From Flavobacteriales bacterium (lineage in GTDB: Bacteria > Bacteroidota > Bacteroidia > Flavobacteriales > Flavobacteriaceae), in NCBI GenBank assembly GCA_011525195.1, contig WTIP01000109.1, positions 1 through 43,335 on the forward strand: DNA of 43,335 bases. Direction: 5' to 3'. Below are positions 17,140 to 25,712 of the stretch, piece after piece. Numbering within the stretch: the first letter of the stretch is position 1; every line of letters starts with the position of its first letter. The notes beneath the pieces are model-generated. The model was not told the DNA's origin, did no database searches, and saw only the letters and a list, made by a program, of their open reading frames with translations. The position numbers and the translations under genes were made by a program.

Positions 17140-17811
17140 ATGAATCCAATCAACCCTGACCTTTTTACTTTTTATAAGCAGTTGAGTGAAAATAACAACC
17201 GCGAATGGTTTGATACACAAAAACCGCGTTTTAAGGCATTGGAAACAGAAATCAAAGCCTTTGCTGATGCCTTAAAAACAGAATTGAATCGCACAGACGA
17301 GATTGATCAAGTCAAAGTATTTCGTATTTACCGAGATGTCCGTTTTTCTAAAAATAAAGCACCTTATAAAACCCATACAGGCATCGCCTTTCACAGAAAA
17401 AAACCACAACTCAGAGGCGGCTATTATATTCATATTGCTCCAGGCGATGCATTTATTGCGACGGGCTTTTGGGATCCAAATAAAGAGGATCTCTTGCGCA
17501 TCCGCAAAGAAATAGAAGCCGATGCCGATGAGTTTCGCTCTGTAATCGCGCAACCTGATCTTAAAGCCCATTGGGGTGCGCTTGAGGGGGAGGAAGTTAA
17601 AACAGCCCCCAAAGGCTTTTCTAAAGAACATCCCGCGATTGACTTAATTCGAAAAAAGCAGTACCTGTTTATTAAGAAATTTTCCGATCAAGAGGTGTTC
17701 GCAACTGATTTTGAGAAGCAAGTTCGCGCTCATTTTAAGGCCGTAAGACCATTTCTCGATTATATGACCAGCGTATTAACCACTGATTTAAATGGAGTTT
17801 CACTCCTCTAA
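17140..17811 (+). CDS. DUF2461 family protein
   Basis: A 223-residue protein with the DUF2461 (TIGR02453) pattern: FTFYKQLSENNNREWFD at the start, then FRIYRDVRFSKNKAPYKTH, GGYYIHIAPG and GFWDPNKEDL. The family is widespread and of unknown biochemical function; no signal peptide or membrane segment is visible. It follows hisIE by 58 bases and precedes the M61 peptidase gene by 11, so it may be transcribed with either. Confidence 0.88.
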   Translation: MNPINPDLFTFYKQLSENNNREWFDTQKPRFKALETEIKAFADALKTELNRTDEIDQVKVFRIYRDVRFSKNKAPYKTHTGIAFHRKKPQLRGGYYIHIAPGDAFIATGFWDPNKEDLLRIRKEIEADADEFRSVIAQPDLKAHWGALEGEEVKTAPKGFSKEHPAIDLIRKKQYLFIKKFSDQEVFATDFEKQVRAHFKAVRPFLDYMTSVLTTDLNGVSLL

Positions 17812-17822
17812 ACTTATCCGAC

Positions 17823-19718
17823 ATGAAACCGATTATAACCCAATTTACCCTCATTTTTTTAAGCAGTACCTTACTGCTAAGCTGTGCCGCTTTAAAAACA
17901 AATGCTACTGCAGAAAACGCTTCCATACAAGCTGAGATCGACCTGATTTCGATTGCAGATGATAAAGTTAAAATTACAATTATGCCTCCTGCTATAAAAG
18001 CGGCTTCTACTGTATTTTATATTCCTCAAATTGTTCCCGGCACTTACGAATACTCAAACTTTGGGCGTTTTATTGAAAACTTCGAGGCGCTAGATAAAAA
18101 AGGAAATCCTTTAGAGGTAAATGCCTTAGATCAAAATAGCTGGGAGATATTAAACCCAAAGAAATTAGCCCAAATCCGTTATTTGGCCAATGACACTTTT
18201 GATGGTCCTGATGGGCAAGAAATCTACCCCATGGGAGGTACTGACTTTCAAGAGGATGAAGTCTATTTACTCAATTTACATTCCATGATTGGTTATTTTG
18301 AAGGAATGAAAGCGCGTTCCTATAAATTGAGCGTTCGCTCACCCAAAGAGTTAAAGCCTTTTACTTCTTTGCCTTTAATTTCAAGCTCTGATAGTTTAGA
18401 TATTTTTAATGCAGAACGCTATTTTCATATTATCGACAATCCCATACTGTATAGTAAACCCAATGCAGTTTCTTTTGATTTGGATGATATCAAAGTTGGG
18501 TTAGCGGTTTATTCCCCCTCAGACACACATCAAGCGACTGCCTACCAGCCCGCAATCGAGGAGATGATGAAAGCGCAAAAGGCCTTTTTAGGAGACGCCA
18601 ATGATACACCCAGCTATGATGTCTTATTACATCTTATGGATATGGAGGCCCTCCAGTATTTTGGAGGGATGATGGGGGCTTTAGAACACCACACTTCTAC
18701 AACTGTTGTTTTTGTAGATGCCATGAGTAGTGGTGAATTGACTCAAAGCTTAGTAGATGTCGTCTCACATGAGTTTTTCCATACGCTGACCCCCTTAAAT
18801 GTCCATTCTGAAGAGATCCATAATTTTGAATACAATAGACCTCTGATGTCACAACACCTTTGGATGTATGAGGGAACTACTGAGTATTTTGCCAATTTGT
18901 TTCAAATCAATCAAGGCTTAATAGATGCGCCTGATTTTTATAATCGTATGATGGAAAAAATCAATCTGGCACAGCGTTATGATGACAGTATGTCGTTTAC
19001 TGAAATGAGTGCAGGTATAGTAGAAGAGCCTTATCAAGCCAACTATGGCAATGTCTACCAAAAAGGCGCTTTGATTAATATGTGTCTCGATATTTTGATC
19101 CGTGAGCAGAGTGGGGGCGATAAGGGCATTTTGTGGGTCATGCAGAATTTAGCCCGACGCTATGGTAAAGACAAACCTTTTAAAGACGAAGAACTTATAG
19201 CAGAAATTGTGGCTTTGACCTATCCAGTGGTAGGCGCTTTTTTTGAAACGCATGTACAGGGTACTACGCCCATTGATTACAATGTCTATTTTGAAAAAGT
19301 AGGCCTGATTAGTGGTCAAGTGGAAGTTCCACTGCGTTCTATCCTTTTTGCTGGAAACAATCAGTTGTTTTTTGCCTCTGAACCCAATGAAGCGGGAGTA
19401 CTTCAGTTTGCAGTCAAAGCACTGAATCCTTCTTTAGAAGCCATGGGTATTCAAGTGGGAGATCTTGTATTGGGGATCGAAGGGGAGCTGTTTCCTGAGA
19501 TTAATCAAGAGAACGGAGCAAAAATAAACGAAATGCTAACCCAAACATTGGGTTGGGAAGCCGATCAAGAAGTATCCTTTACGCTCTCCCGTAATGGGGA
19601 GACCCTTGTGGTGAGAGGAAAAGTAGGAAACCCTACCACTATAGGGGAAGGATTACTTGAAGCACCAGACGCTTCAGATGCTGCTGTAGCACTTCGAAAT
19701 GCCTGGCTCTTTGAGTAA
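17823..19718 (+). CDS. M61 family (glycyl aminopeptidase-type) peptidase, predicted lipoprotein
   Basis: The 631-residue protein starts with a lipoprotein signal: a hydrophobic stretch ending LLLSC, with C21 as the lipidated Cys. It has an N-terminal beta-rich M61 domain and a zinc site of HEFFH (H316, E317, H320), with the downstream glutamate in MYEGTTEYF. A PDZ-like domain lies near the C-terminus (about 520-610; the block MGIQVGDLVLGIEG). M61 enzymes are metallo-aminopeptidases; anchoring in the cell envelope and a role in peptide use are inferred. The stop is one base from the convergent 137-residue gene. Confidence 0.9.
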   Translation: MKPIITQFTLIFLSSTLLLSCAALKTNATAENASIQAEIDLISIADDKVKITIMPPAIKAASTVFYIPQIVPGTYEYSNFGRFIENFEALDKKGNPLEVNALDQNSWEILNPKKLAQIRYLANDTFDGPDGQEIYPMGGTDFQEDEVYLLNLHSMIGYFEGMKARSYKLSVRSPKELKPFTSLPLISSSDSLDIFNAERYFHIIDNPILYSKPNAVSFDLDDIKVGLAVYSPSDTHQATAYQPAIEEMMKAQKAFLGDANDTPSYDVLLHLMDMEALQYFGGMMGALEHHTSTTVVFVDAMSSGELTQSLVDVVSHEFFHTLTPLNVHSEEIHNFEYNRPLMSQHLWMYEGTTEYFANLFQINQGLIDAPDFYNRMMEKINLAQRYDDSMSFTEMSAGIVEEPYQANYGNVYQKGALINMCLDILIREQSGGDKGILWVMQNLARRYGKDKPFKDEELIAEIVALTYPVVGAFFETHVQGTTPIDYNVYFEKVGLISGQVEVPLRSILFAGNNQLFFASEPNEAGVLQFAVKALNPSLEAMGIQVGDLVLGIEGELFPEINQENGAKINEMLTQTLGWEADQEVSFTLSRNGETLVVRGKVGNPTTIGEGLLEAPDASDAAVALRNAWLFE

Positions 19719-19719
19719 T

Positions 19720-20133
19720 TTAAACTAACCTTTGTAAGGGCCCTTCAAAAAGCTGTACTTGGTCTTTTAAACGTTCTATGACGAGATTCATCATCCGTTT
19801 ATTTAGCGAGGAAGAGTCGTTTTGATAGACGGTGTATTCCGCCACAGTAAAATGACCTATCAGCATTCCTTTTACAGAATTGCGAAATTTTTGGTCTTTT
19901 ATAAGACTGGACTCGATATAGGCCAATTTCTTTTCAAGACTCAATTCATAAAATACCCCTTTGCGCTTTTGGATATAGTTGCGAAAAACAGCAATAAGCA
20001 GGGGATTTTGCAATTTTAGTATGGGCCGCAGGGTCTCATTTTGAAAGCGCTCTTCTAGGCCCATCGTTTCAAAAGAGCGGGTCTTTTTGATCTCAGGGCG
20101 AATCCGTAACAAATCATTTGGACGGTCGTTCAT
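19720..20133 (-). CDS. Conserved flavobacterial protein of unknown function
   Basis: A 137-residue, charged, mostly helical protein with no signal peptide or membrane segment. The blocks ETLRPILKLQNPLL, FRNYIQKRK, EKKLAYIESSL and FTVAEYTVY...LNKRMMNLVIERL match, from memory, a small family common in Flavobacteriaceae and sometimes labelled glyoxalase in databases. I see no glyoxalase metal motif to support that label. It is convergent with the M61 gene. Its start at 20133 faces the tryptophanase operon across 188 bases. Confidence 0.75.
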   Translation of the reverse strand: MNDRPNDLLRIRPEIKKTRSFETMGLEERFQNETLRPILKLQNPLLIAVFRNYIQKRKGVFYELSLEKKLAYIESSLIKDQKFRNSVKGMLIGHFTVAEYTVYQNDSSSLNKRMMNLVIERLKDQVQLFEGPLQRLV

Positions 20134-20293
20134 CAGTATGGTTTTATTCTAAGATATTCTCTTTTTCTTAATAAAATACGGCTTCTGAGTTCATTTATCG
20201 ACAGGGTTTTTAACAGAGATCTAATTCTTTTGATAGTCTCTCAAAATTCACCTTTTGTGCCTAAAATCAGCGATTTTTTCATATATAAATTTC

Positions 20294-20301
20294 TATATTT
20301 G
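20294..20301 (+). promoter_or_regulatory. Probable -7 box of the tryptophanase-PTS operon
   Basis: TATATTTG matches TAnnTTTG exactly, 20 bases before the tryptophanase ATG. No clear TTG lies at the expected distance; only T-runs (20274-20279) are found there, which may mean a weak or activator-dependent promoter. The rest of the AT-rich 20134-20321 gap shows no gene, leader peptide or terminator. Confidence 0.5.
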
Positions 20302-20321
20302 AGAAGAACTAAATTGAAAAA

Positions 20322-21713
20322 ATGGAATTTTTAGATGCTGAACCTTTTCGGATTAAGGCTGTAGAGCCGATAAAAAAATCGACGCGCAAAGAGCGTGAGC
20401 AATGGATTAAAGAGGCGGATTTTAATGTATTTCGATTAAGAGCAGATCAGGTGTATATCGATATGCTTACCGATAGTGGTACTTCAGCGATGAGCAGTAC
20501 ACAATGGGCGGGTATTATGACTGGTGATGAATCTTATGCGGGGAGTAAAAGTTTTTTCCGCTTAGAAAAAGCCATCCAGGAACTTATGGGATTTCCCTTT
20601 ATACAGCCCACCCATCAGGGGCGTGCCGCTGATTTTATTATGTCTCAACTGTATGCCAAAAATGGCGGGTATATTCTTGGAAATATGCATTTTGATAGCT
20701 TTAAAGGGCATGCAGAAATCGCTGGATCTACGCCTGTTGACTTAATTATAGAAGAGGGGAGAACTGCCAATTCAAACCCCCACCCTTTTAAAGGGAATAT
20801 GGATATCGAAAAACTCAAGGATTTTATTGCCACACATGATACCCGTGAAATCCCCCTAATCATTATTACTGTTACCTGTAATGGTAATGGCGGGCAACCC
20901 GTTTCTATGGAAAATATCAGAACAGTAGCTTCCATTGCAAAAGCCCATAATATCCCACTAATGATTGATGCTGCGCGCTTTGCTGAAAATTGTTACTTCA
21001 TCAAACAACGTGAACCCGGTTATGCGGATAAATCAATTAAAGAAATTGTTTTGGAAATGTTTTCTTATGCGGAAGGCTGTGTAATGAGTTCTAAAAAAGA
21101 CGGTTTGGTTAATATAGGAGGCTTTATATGTACGCGTGATGAATCCTTATTTGCTCAAATTAACCAATTGGCTATTATTAATGAAGGTTTTGTTACCTAT
21201 GGAGGAATGAGTGGACGTGATTTAGAAGCCCTCGCAATAGGTCTTGAAGAGGGGGTAAATGAGGAATATTTGGCCTACCGAATTGCGCAAGTTGCCTATC
21301 TTGGAAATGAATTATCAAAAAGAGGAATTCCGATTATACAACCAGTAGGAGGACACGGTGTTTATGTAGATGCTCAAAAATTTTATCCTCATATCCCTCA
21401 GTCTGAATTTCCAGGGCAAGCTTTAGTCGTAGAGCTATTTAAGACAGGAGGTGTTCGTGGGGTAGAGCTGGGCTCCTGTGCTTTTTCTAAAAAGGACCCG
21501 AAGACAGGCGAAATAATTTTTCCAGAACTAGAATTGGTGCGCCTTACTGTTTCAAGAAGGGTCTATACCAATCGCCATATGGATGTAGTTGTCAACTCGC
21601 TGGCAGATGTGTATCAGCGACGTAATGAAATGAAAGGACTGCGAATAACCTATCAGGGACCTATTATTAGTTTACGTCATTTTACTGCAAAATTTGAACC
21701 CATTATCGATTAA
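20322..21713 (+). CDS. tnaA: Tryptophanase (tryptophan indole-lyase)
   Basis: A 463-residue PLP beta-eliminating lyase, with THQGR, K259 (Schiff base, in SSKKD) and the DAARFAEN block. The family contains tryptophanase and tyrosine phenol-lyase. Residues that separate them favour tryptophanase: D125 in NMHFDSFKGH (Asp137 in E. coli TnaA, Thr124 in tyrosine phenol-lyase); V381-E-L383 where tyrosine phenol-lyase has M-E-Arg381; and H453 in LRHFTAKF (His463 in TnaA, Phe448 in the other). It splits tryptophan to indole, pyruvate and ammonia, and may also act on serine and cysteine derivatives. There is no room for a TnaC-type leader. It is the first gene of the operon; the next starts 11 bases on. 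Confidence 0.88.
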   Translation: MEFLDAEPFRIKAVEPIKKSTRKEREQWIKEADFNVFRLRADQVYIDMLTDSGTSAMSSTQWAGIMTGDESYAGSKSFFRLEKAIQELMGFPFIQPTHQGRAADFIMSQLYAKNGGYILGNMHFDSFKGHAEIAGSTPVDLIIEEGRTANSNPHPFKGNMDIEKLKDFIATHDTREIPLIIITVTCNGNGGQPVSMENIRTVASIAKAHNIPLMIDAARFAENCYFIKQREPGYADKSIKEIVLEMFSYAEGCVMSSKKDGLVNIGGFICTRDESLFAQINQLAIINEGFVTYGGMSGRDLEALAIGLEEGVNEEYLAYRIAQVAYLGNELSKRGIPIIQPVGGHGVYVDAQKFYPHIPQSEFPGQALVVELFKTGGVRGVELGSCAFSKKDPKTGEIIFPELELVRLTVSRRVYTNRHMDVVVNSLADVYQRRNEMKGLRITYQGPIISLRHFTAKFEPIID

Positions 21714-21724
21714 TCCTCAACGCT

Positions 21725-22891
21725 ATGAGCAGCAGTTTGTTAAATAATCCTTTTACTTTTTTTGTTCCTACCCAAATTCGCTTTGGTGCGGGTAAGTTAA
21801 ATGAGTTAAAAACAATTGCTCCCGCTCTTGGAAATCGCGTACTCTTAGTAACAAGACCCCGAAAAGGATCGCTAAAAGCCACCTATGAGGTAGTCGAAAA
21901 ACTGCTAGAGAAAGTCGGATTAAGCTATACTTATTTTGATGAAGTGATTCCAAATCCTACCCTAGAAGGAGTAGAAAAAGGAATCGAACTAGCAGTCGAA
22001 AATCAAGTAGATTTTGTGATAGGAATAGGAGGCGGATCTGTATTGGATACCGCAAAACTTATTGCTTTTTTAACTACTCCCTCTGGAGCGATTGATTGGG
22101 AAGCGGCCCTGTCAAAATATTCCAATCCCTTTGCTGTAGGTCCTTCACCTGATTCGGCCCTCCCTTTTATTGCGGTCTCTACAACTTCAGGAACTGGATC
22201 ACACTGTACGCAAGCCGCTGTTGTGAGTGACACAGTTAAGCAAGAAAAAATAACTTTATTCCACTCGGGTCTTTTTCCATCTATTGCAATTGTAGATCCT
22301 GAGCTGATGTGTTCTGTACCACCAACAGTAACTGCCGCCACTGGCTTCGATGCCTTTACACATGCTTTTGAAAGTTTTTTAGGAGGACGAACGTCCCCAC
22401 TCACAGAGGCGATGTCTTTAGAAGCAATTCGATTAATTTTTGAAAATTTACCTGCTGTACTGAAAGATCCTCACAATACCAGCTTACGAACACGCCTCGC
22501 TTGGGCAGATACTCTTGCAGGCATGTGTTTGGCCAATGGTGGGGCAGATTTGCCACACCCCTTAGGAGAAATAATAGGAGGGATATGTCCCAGAATAGCA
22601 CACGGAGAAACCCTTGCGATGGTCTATCCTGACTTTTTGAAATACAAAGAACCGCTTAGTAGGGATTCTTTTAAAAAAATAACAAATTATTTAGGTTTAC
22701 CCGACCAAGAAGGCGTCTTTTCGCAAAAAGTTTTAGCGTTATTGGCTGTGACGGAACTCGATCAGTCCTGTAAAAGAGCGGCCCTCTCTGAAGAAGAAAA
22801 AAATCAAATACTTTCACATCCTTTATTGGACCAATTAAACCCAACAAATAAATCTCGTATTCATCAGATGATGAAAGCAAGCTTAGAATGA
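21725..22891 (+). CDS. Iron-containing alcohol dehydrogenase
   Basis: A 388-residue group III alcohol dehydrogenase. IRFGAGKLNEL is near the N-terminus, the NAD(P)-binding loop is GIGGGSVLDTAK, and the metal ligands Asp and His lie in GFDAFTHAFES, PHPLGEI and AHGETLAM, so all four are present. The family includes lactaldehyde/propanediol oxidoreductase, butanol and hydroxybutyrate dehydrogenases; the substrate cannot be told. Its place between tryptophanase and an epimerase-like gene, upstream of a phosphotransferase system, suggests it oxidises or reduces an alcohol group of an imported compound; this is inference. Confidence 0.88.
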   Translation: MSSSLLNNPFTFFVPTQIRFGAGKLNELKTIAPALGNRVLLVTRPRKGSLKATYEVVEKLLEKVGLSYTYFDEVIPNPTLEGVEKGIELAVENQVDFVIGIGGGSVLDTAKLIAFLTTPSGAIDWEAALSKYSNPFAVGPSPDSALPFIAVSTTSGTGSHCTQAAVVSDTVKQEKITLFHSGLFPSIAIVDPELMCSVPPTVTAATGFDAFTHAFESFLGGRTSPLTEAMSLEAIRLIFENLPAVLKDPHNTSLRTRLAWADTLAGMCLANGGADLPHPLGEIIGGICPRIAHGETLAMVYPDFLKYKEPLSRDSFKKITNYLGLPDQEGVFSQKVLALLAVTELDQSCKRAALSEEEKNQILSHPLLDQLNPTNKSRIHQMMKASLE

Positions 22892-22898
22892 ATCGATT

Positions 22899-23600
22899 AT
22901 GAAAAAAATTAAAATTGCAGCGGGTCTGGCCCATGTAGACTATGGGCATTTAGCAGAAATAGTAAAAGAAGCGAGTGCTGCTGGTGCAGATTATATACAT
23001 TCAGATGCTGCAGATATGCACGACCTTAAAAATATGCAATTAATGGGAGGACATCAGATTATAGAGGGAATTAGACCCCATACTGACAAACCGATAGAAT
23101 GTCATATCTATACTGAAACTTGTGATTTGCTATTTATAGACAAATTAGCTGCTGTGGGGACCAATATGCTCATACTTCCTGCTGAACATTTTATAGGAGC
23201 CCCTTTGGCATATATTATTAATTGGTGTCGCGAACGCCAACTCAAAGTAGGCTTAACAATAGGCTTATATACACCCTTGTCATTTGTAGAGGAATCTATT
23301 TATGATATTGATCGTTTGCATATCGTAGTTCATGGAGTCGATGAAACAGATGGTAAAGACAATTGGGGATGGAGGCGTTCATGTCTTGATCTGCTTAAGC
23401 GGGCACGTAAATTAGTAGACGAAAAAAATCCAAAGTGTGAAATCGCAATTGACGGAGGGATTCGTGCGGACAATTTAGAGCCGCTCATCGCCTGTGATCC
23501 AGATGTAGTTGTATTGTCATCGGCTATTTTTAAAGATCCAGAGGGGATCACTGCTGGGGTGCAACGTTGTCAAAAGGCCATAGCAGCAGCTCAAATGTAA
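22899..23600 (+). CDS. Ribulose-phosphate 3-epimerase-like TIM-barrel protein
   Basis: A 233-residue barrel that aligns with RPE through IKIAAGLAHVDYGHL, AAGADYIHSDAADMH and IRPHTDKPIECHIY. The four metal ligands of RPE appear conserved: H34, D36, H69 and D185 (in AIDGGI). However, the phosphate-gripping loop, VNPGFGGQ in true RPE, is replaced by GVDETDGKDNW (146-156), and the N-terminal SILSAD becomes GLAHVD. It is therefore probably a metal-dependent epimerase or isomerase for a different sugar phosphate than the pentose-phosphate enzyme. It sits 7 bases after the dehydrogenase and 11 before EIIA. Confidence 0.75.
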   Translation: MKKIKIAAGLAHVDYGHLAEIVKEASAAGADYIHSDAADMHDLKNMQLMGGHQIIEGIRPHTDKPIECHIYTETCDLLFIDKLAAVGTNMLILPAEHFIGAPLAYIINWCRERQLKVGLTIGLYTPLSFVEESIYDIDRLHIVVHGVDETDGKDNWGWRRSCLDLLKRARKLVDEKNPKCEIAIDGGIRADNLEPLIACDPDVVVLSSAIFKDPEGITAGVQRCQKAIAAAQM

Positions 23601-23611
23601 TAATTCCAATC

Positions 23612-24049
23612 ATGTCCGTTAAACAGCCTGTTTCTATTCAGCTCAATCTTAAAAGCGATTCTAAATTAGCCCTATTAGAGACGCTTTGCCAATCTTTTTG
23701 GGAAGCAGGAAAACTTTTTAATAGGAAGCAATTTTTAGAGGAGGTATTAAAACGGGAAGCTTTGCTTTCTACTTATTGTGGTGAAGGAGTTGCAATTCCA
23801 CATGCGGCCTCAACAGCAGTAAAAGAGCCCGCTTTTATTTTTGCCCGTTGTGCAGAAATAAACTGGGACGAGGAGGAGTCGCCAGTGCAATTTATTATTC
23901 TCTTAGCTATTCCTGAAGTGGCAGAGGGGGAGGAAAGCCCTCATATCGATATGATGTCAGAGATTGCTACACTGGCATTAGATGAGGAAATCAGAGCTGT
24001 ATGGGCTTCAGCCAGAGATGAGAAAACAATTTTAAAGACATTTATTTAA
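23612..24049 (+). CDS. PTS EIIA component, fructose/mannitol type
   Basis: A 145-residue EIIA of the fructose-mannitol class (PTS_EIIA_2). The phosphorylated histidine is H64 in GVAIPHA, preceded by FLEEVLKREALLSTYCGEG. It accepts phosphate from HPr and passes it to EIIB. I start at ATG 23612, which gives the usual N-terminus; an upstream TTG at 23567 would overlap the epimerase-like gene. It is one of five PTS genes in a row and is not fused to the other domains, unlike many fructose PTS proteins. Confidence 0.9.
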   Translation: MSVKQPVSIQLNLKSDSKLALLETLCQSFWEAGKLFNRKQFLEEVLKREALLSTYCGEGVAIPHAASTAVKEPAFIFARCAEINWDEEESPVQFIILLAIPEVAEGEESPHIDMMSEIATLALDEEIRAVWASARDEKTILKTFI

Positions 24050-24060
24050 TTTTTAGTGTA

Positions 24061-25119
24061 ATGAATTTTTGGAAAGAAACAGTATCAATTTTTAGAGAAA
24101 CAGGGGTTCACTTTAGAACAGGTGTTTCTTATATGCTTCCCGTTTTATTAATAGGAGGAATGTTAGGTAGCCTAGCTGTCCTTGGAGGTACTGATCTGGC
24201 TGAAGATTCAATATGGGGTGTATTTAAATCTGTAGGAACGATAGGGTTGACATACTTTGTTCCCATAATGGCAGCTTATACCGCCTACAGTATTTGTGAT
24301 ACTCCAGGTATTGCACCTGGCTTTATTGTGGGTATCTTGGCTCAACAGATAGATACAGGTTATTTAGGAGCCTTATTGGCAGGGATATTAGTCGGTTATG
24401 TAACCTATATGTTACTAAAAATAGAACTACCTGAAATGCTTCAAAGTACTTGGGGCTTTTTAGCCCCTGTCCTTGGGACGCTTATTATTGTGGTTTTTAT
24501 GGTCTATGTTTTAGGGCCACCCATCGCCTGGTTAATGGGTGTACTTTCAGATTTCCTTTCTAATTTAGGAGAACAAGGTTCTGCGCTTATGGGGGCTGTA
24601 ATGGGTTTTTTAGGAGGGATTGACTATGGAGGTCCTTTTAGTAAAACACAAAGTACTTTTGCCACCGCAGTAATGGACTTAGATCTTTATGTTCCTCTAG
24701 GCATTTGTGGGTCAATTGTAACAGTACCTCCTCTTGGATTGTGTTTGGCTACATATTTAAAGCCTAAGCTTTATACCAAATCAGAACGAGAATATGCAAA
24801 GAGTTCATGGGTCTACGCCATCGTTGGCGGATTTACAGAAATTGTTATTCCACTCGCTGTAGGTGACCTTCTGAGAGTGACTATCGCCACTGCGCTGGGG
24901 AGTACCATAGCAGGTTTAATTGCAGGGTTTTTTCTACTTGAGCTAAGTACTCCTGTATTGGGAATCGCTCAGTGGTTTTTCTATAATAAACCGCTTGTTT
25001 TTGTGGCTTGCGTAGTAATTGGCTCAGTAATTACAGCCCTTACAGTAAATCTTTTAAAAAGTATGAGCAATCGAGATATTGCAGCACTGGACGCCGCAGA
25101 TGCGCAAATGAATCAATAA
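24061..25119 (+). CDS. PTS EIIC permease, fructose type
   Basis: A 352-residue integral membrane protein with about 8-10 hydrophobic segments. Fructose-family EIIC signatures include TGVSYMLPVLLIGGM, YTAYSICDTPGIAPGF (the substrate loop), GGIDYGGPFSKTQSTF and GGFTEIVIP. It forms the channel that moves the substrate across the inner membrane while EIIB phosphorylates it. Sequence class alone does not prove fructose. No phosphofructokinase gene accompanies it, so the substrate is open. It begins 11 bases after EIIA and is followed by EIIB after 13. Confidence 0.92.
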   Translation: MNFWKETVSIFRETGVHFRTGVSYMLPVLLIGGMLGSLAVLGGTDLAEDSIWGVFKSVGTIGLTYFVPIMAAYTAYSICDTPGIAPGFIVGILAQQIDTGYLGALLAGILVGYVTYMLLKIELPEMLQSTWGFLAPVLGTLIIVVFMVYVLGPPIAWLMGVLSDFLSNLGEQGSALMGAVMGFLGGIDYGGPFSKTQSTFATAVMDLDLYVPLGICGSIVTVPPLGLCLATYLKPKLYTKSEREYAKSSWVYAIVGGFTEIVIPLAVGDLLRVTIATALGSTIAGLIAGFFLLELSTPVLGIAQWFFYNKPLVFVACVVIGSVITALTVNLLKSMSNRDIAALDAADAQMNQ

Positions 25120-25132
25120 ATAAAAGAATAAT

Positions 25133-25450
25133 ATGAGAATAGCTTTAGTAACAGCTTGTTTAGCAGGTGTAGCACATAGTAAAATGGCCTCGATGGCGCT
25201 AAAAAAAGAAGCTTTAAAGCGAGGCCATGAAATCGCTATTGAAGAGCAGGGCGGACATAAAGTTCCTGTAAAACTTTCCCCAGAAGACATCGCGCGCGCA
25301 GATGTAGTCATTATTGCCAAAATGGTCAATATTTCGGGTAAAAATAGATTTGAAAATAAACCTATTCTTGATGTGAGCGTTAATAAAGCGGTGATAAACC
25401 CAGCATTAATTATAGACCAGGCAGAGGCCTTATTATCTTCTTCTTCATGA
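25133..25450 (+). CDS. PTS EIIB component, fructose type
   Basis: A 105-residue EIIB. The N-terminal strand RIALVTACLAGVAHSKMA contains the phospho-accepting C9, where the family usually reads TACPTGIAHT. The block ADVVIIAKMVNISGKNRFENKPI also matches fructose EIIB. It takes phosphate from H64 of EIIA and gives it to the substrate bound by EIIC. Its stop overlaps the HPr start in ATGA. Confidence 0.9.
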   Translation: MRIALVTACLAGVAHSKMASMALKKEALKRGHEIAIEEQGGHKVPVKLSPEDIARADVVIIAKMVNISGKNRFENKPILDVSVNKAVINPALIIDQAEALLSSSS

Positions 25451-25710
25451 TTGAAAAAATAATAGCACTGCAAGATCAAGTGGGTTTTCATGCAAGGACT
25501 GCAGCCCTATTTGCTAAAAGAGCGGCTCAGTTTAAGGCTGAGATACAGGTAGGATTTAAAGAGAAAAAAGCCAATGGGAAAAGTACATTAGCCCTTATGA
25601 CCCTTGGCGTAAAATCAATGGAAGAGATTAAAATCATAATTCAGGGCCCCGATGAACAAGCTGCTATGGAGGCGCTGACTATATTAATTGAATCACAATT
25701 TAAAGTATAG
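25447..25710 (+). CDS. HPr phosphocarrier protein
   Basis: An 87-residue HPr. H15 in GFHARTAALF is the phosphorylation site charged by EI. S46 in NGKSTLALMTLGV is the site that HPr kinase modifies in other bacteria; no such kinase gene is in the window. Its presence between EIIB and EI means the operon supplies its own general PTS phosphocarrier. The stop is two bases before the probable EI start. Confidence 0.95.
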   Translation: MIEKIIALQDQVGFHARTAALFAKRAAQFKAEIQVGFKEKKANGKSTLALMTLGVKSMEEIKIIIQGPDEQAAMEALTILIESQFKV

Positions 25711-25712
25711 CC

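Noticed and set aside
19736-19745. AAGGGCCCTT palindrome near the convergent gene ends as a bidirectional terminator
   Set aside because: It has no loop and no adjoining T-run, and lies inside the coding end of the 137-residue gene.
20322-21713. Tyrosine phenol-lyase as the identity of the PLP lyase
   Set aside because: Much of the sequence resembles that enzyme, but its key Arg381, Thr124 and Phe448 are replaced by the tryptophanase residues (Leu383, Asp125, His453).
23567-23611. Longer EIIA start at TTG 23567
   Set aside because: It would overlap the epimerase-like gene by 34 bases and add a non-conserved tail; ATG 23612 gives the standard EIIA N-terminus.
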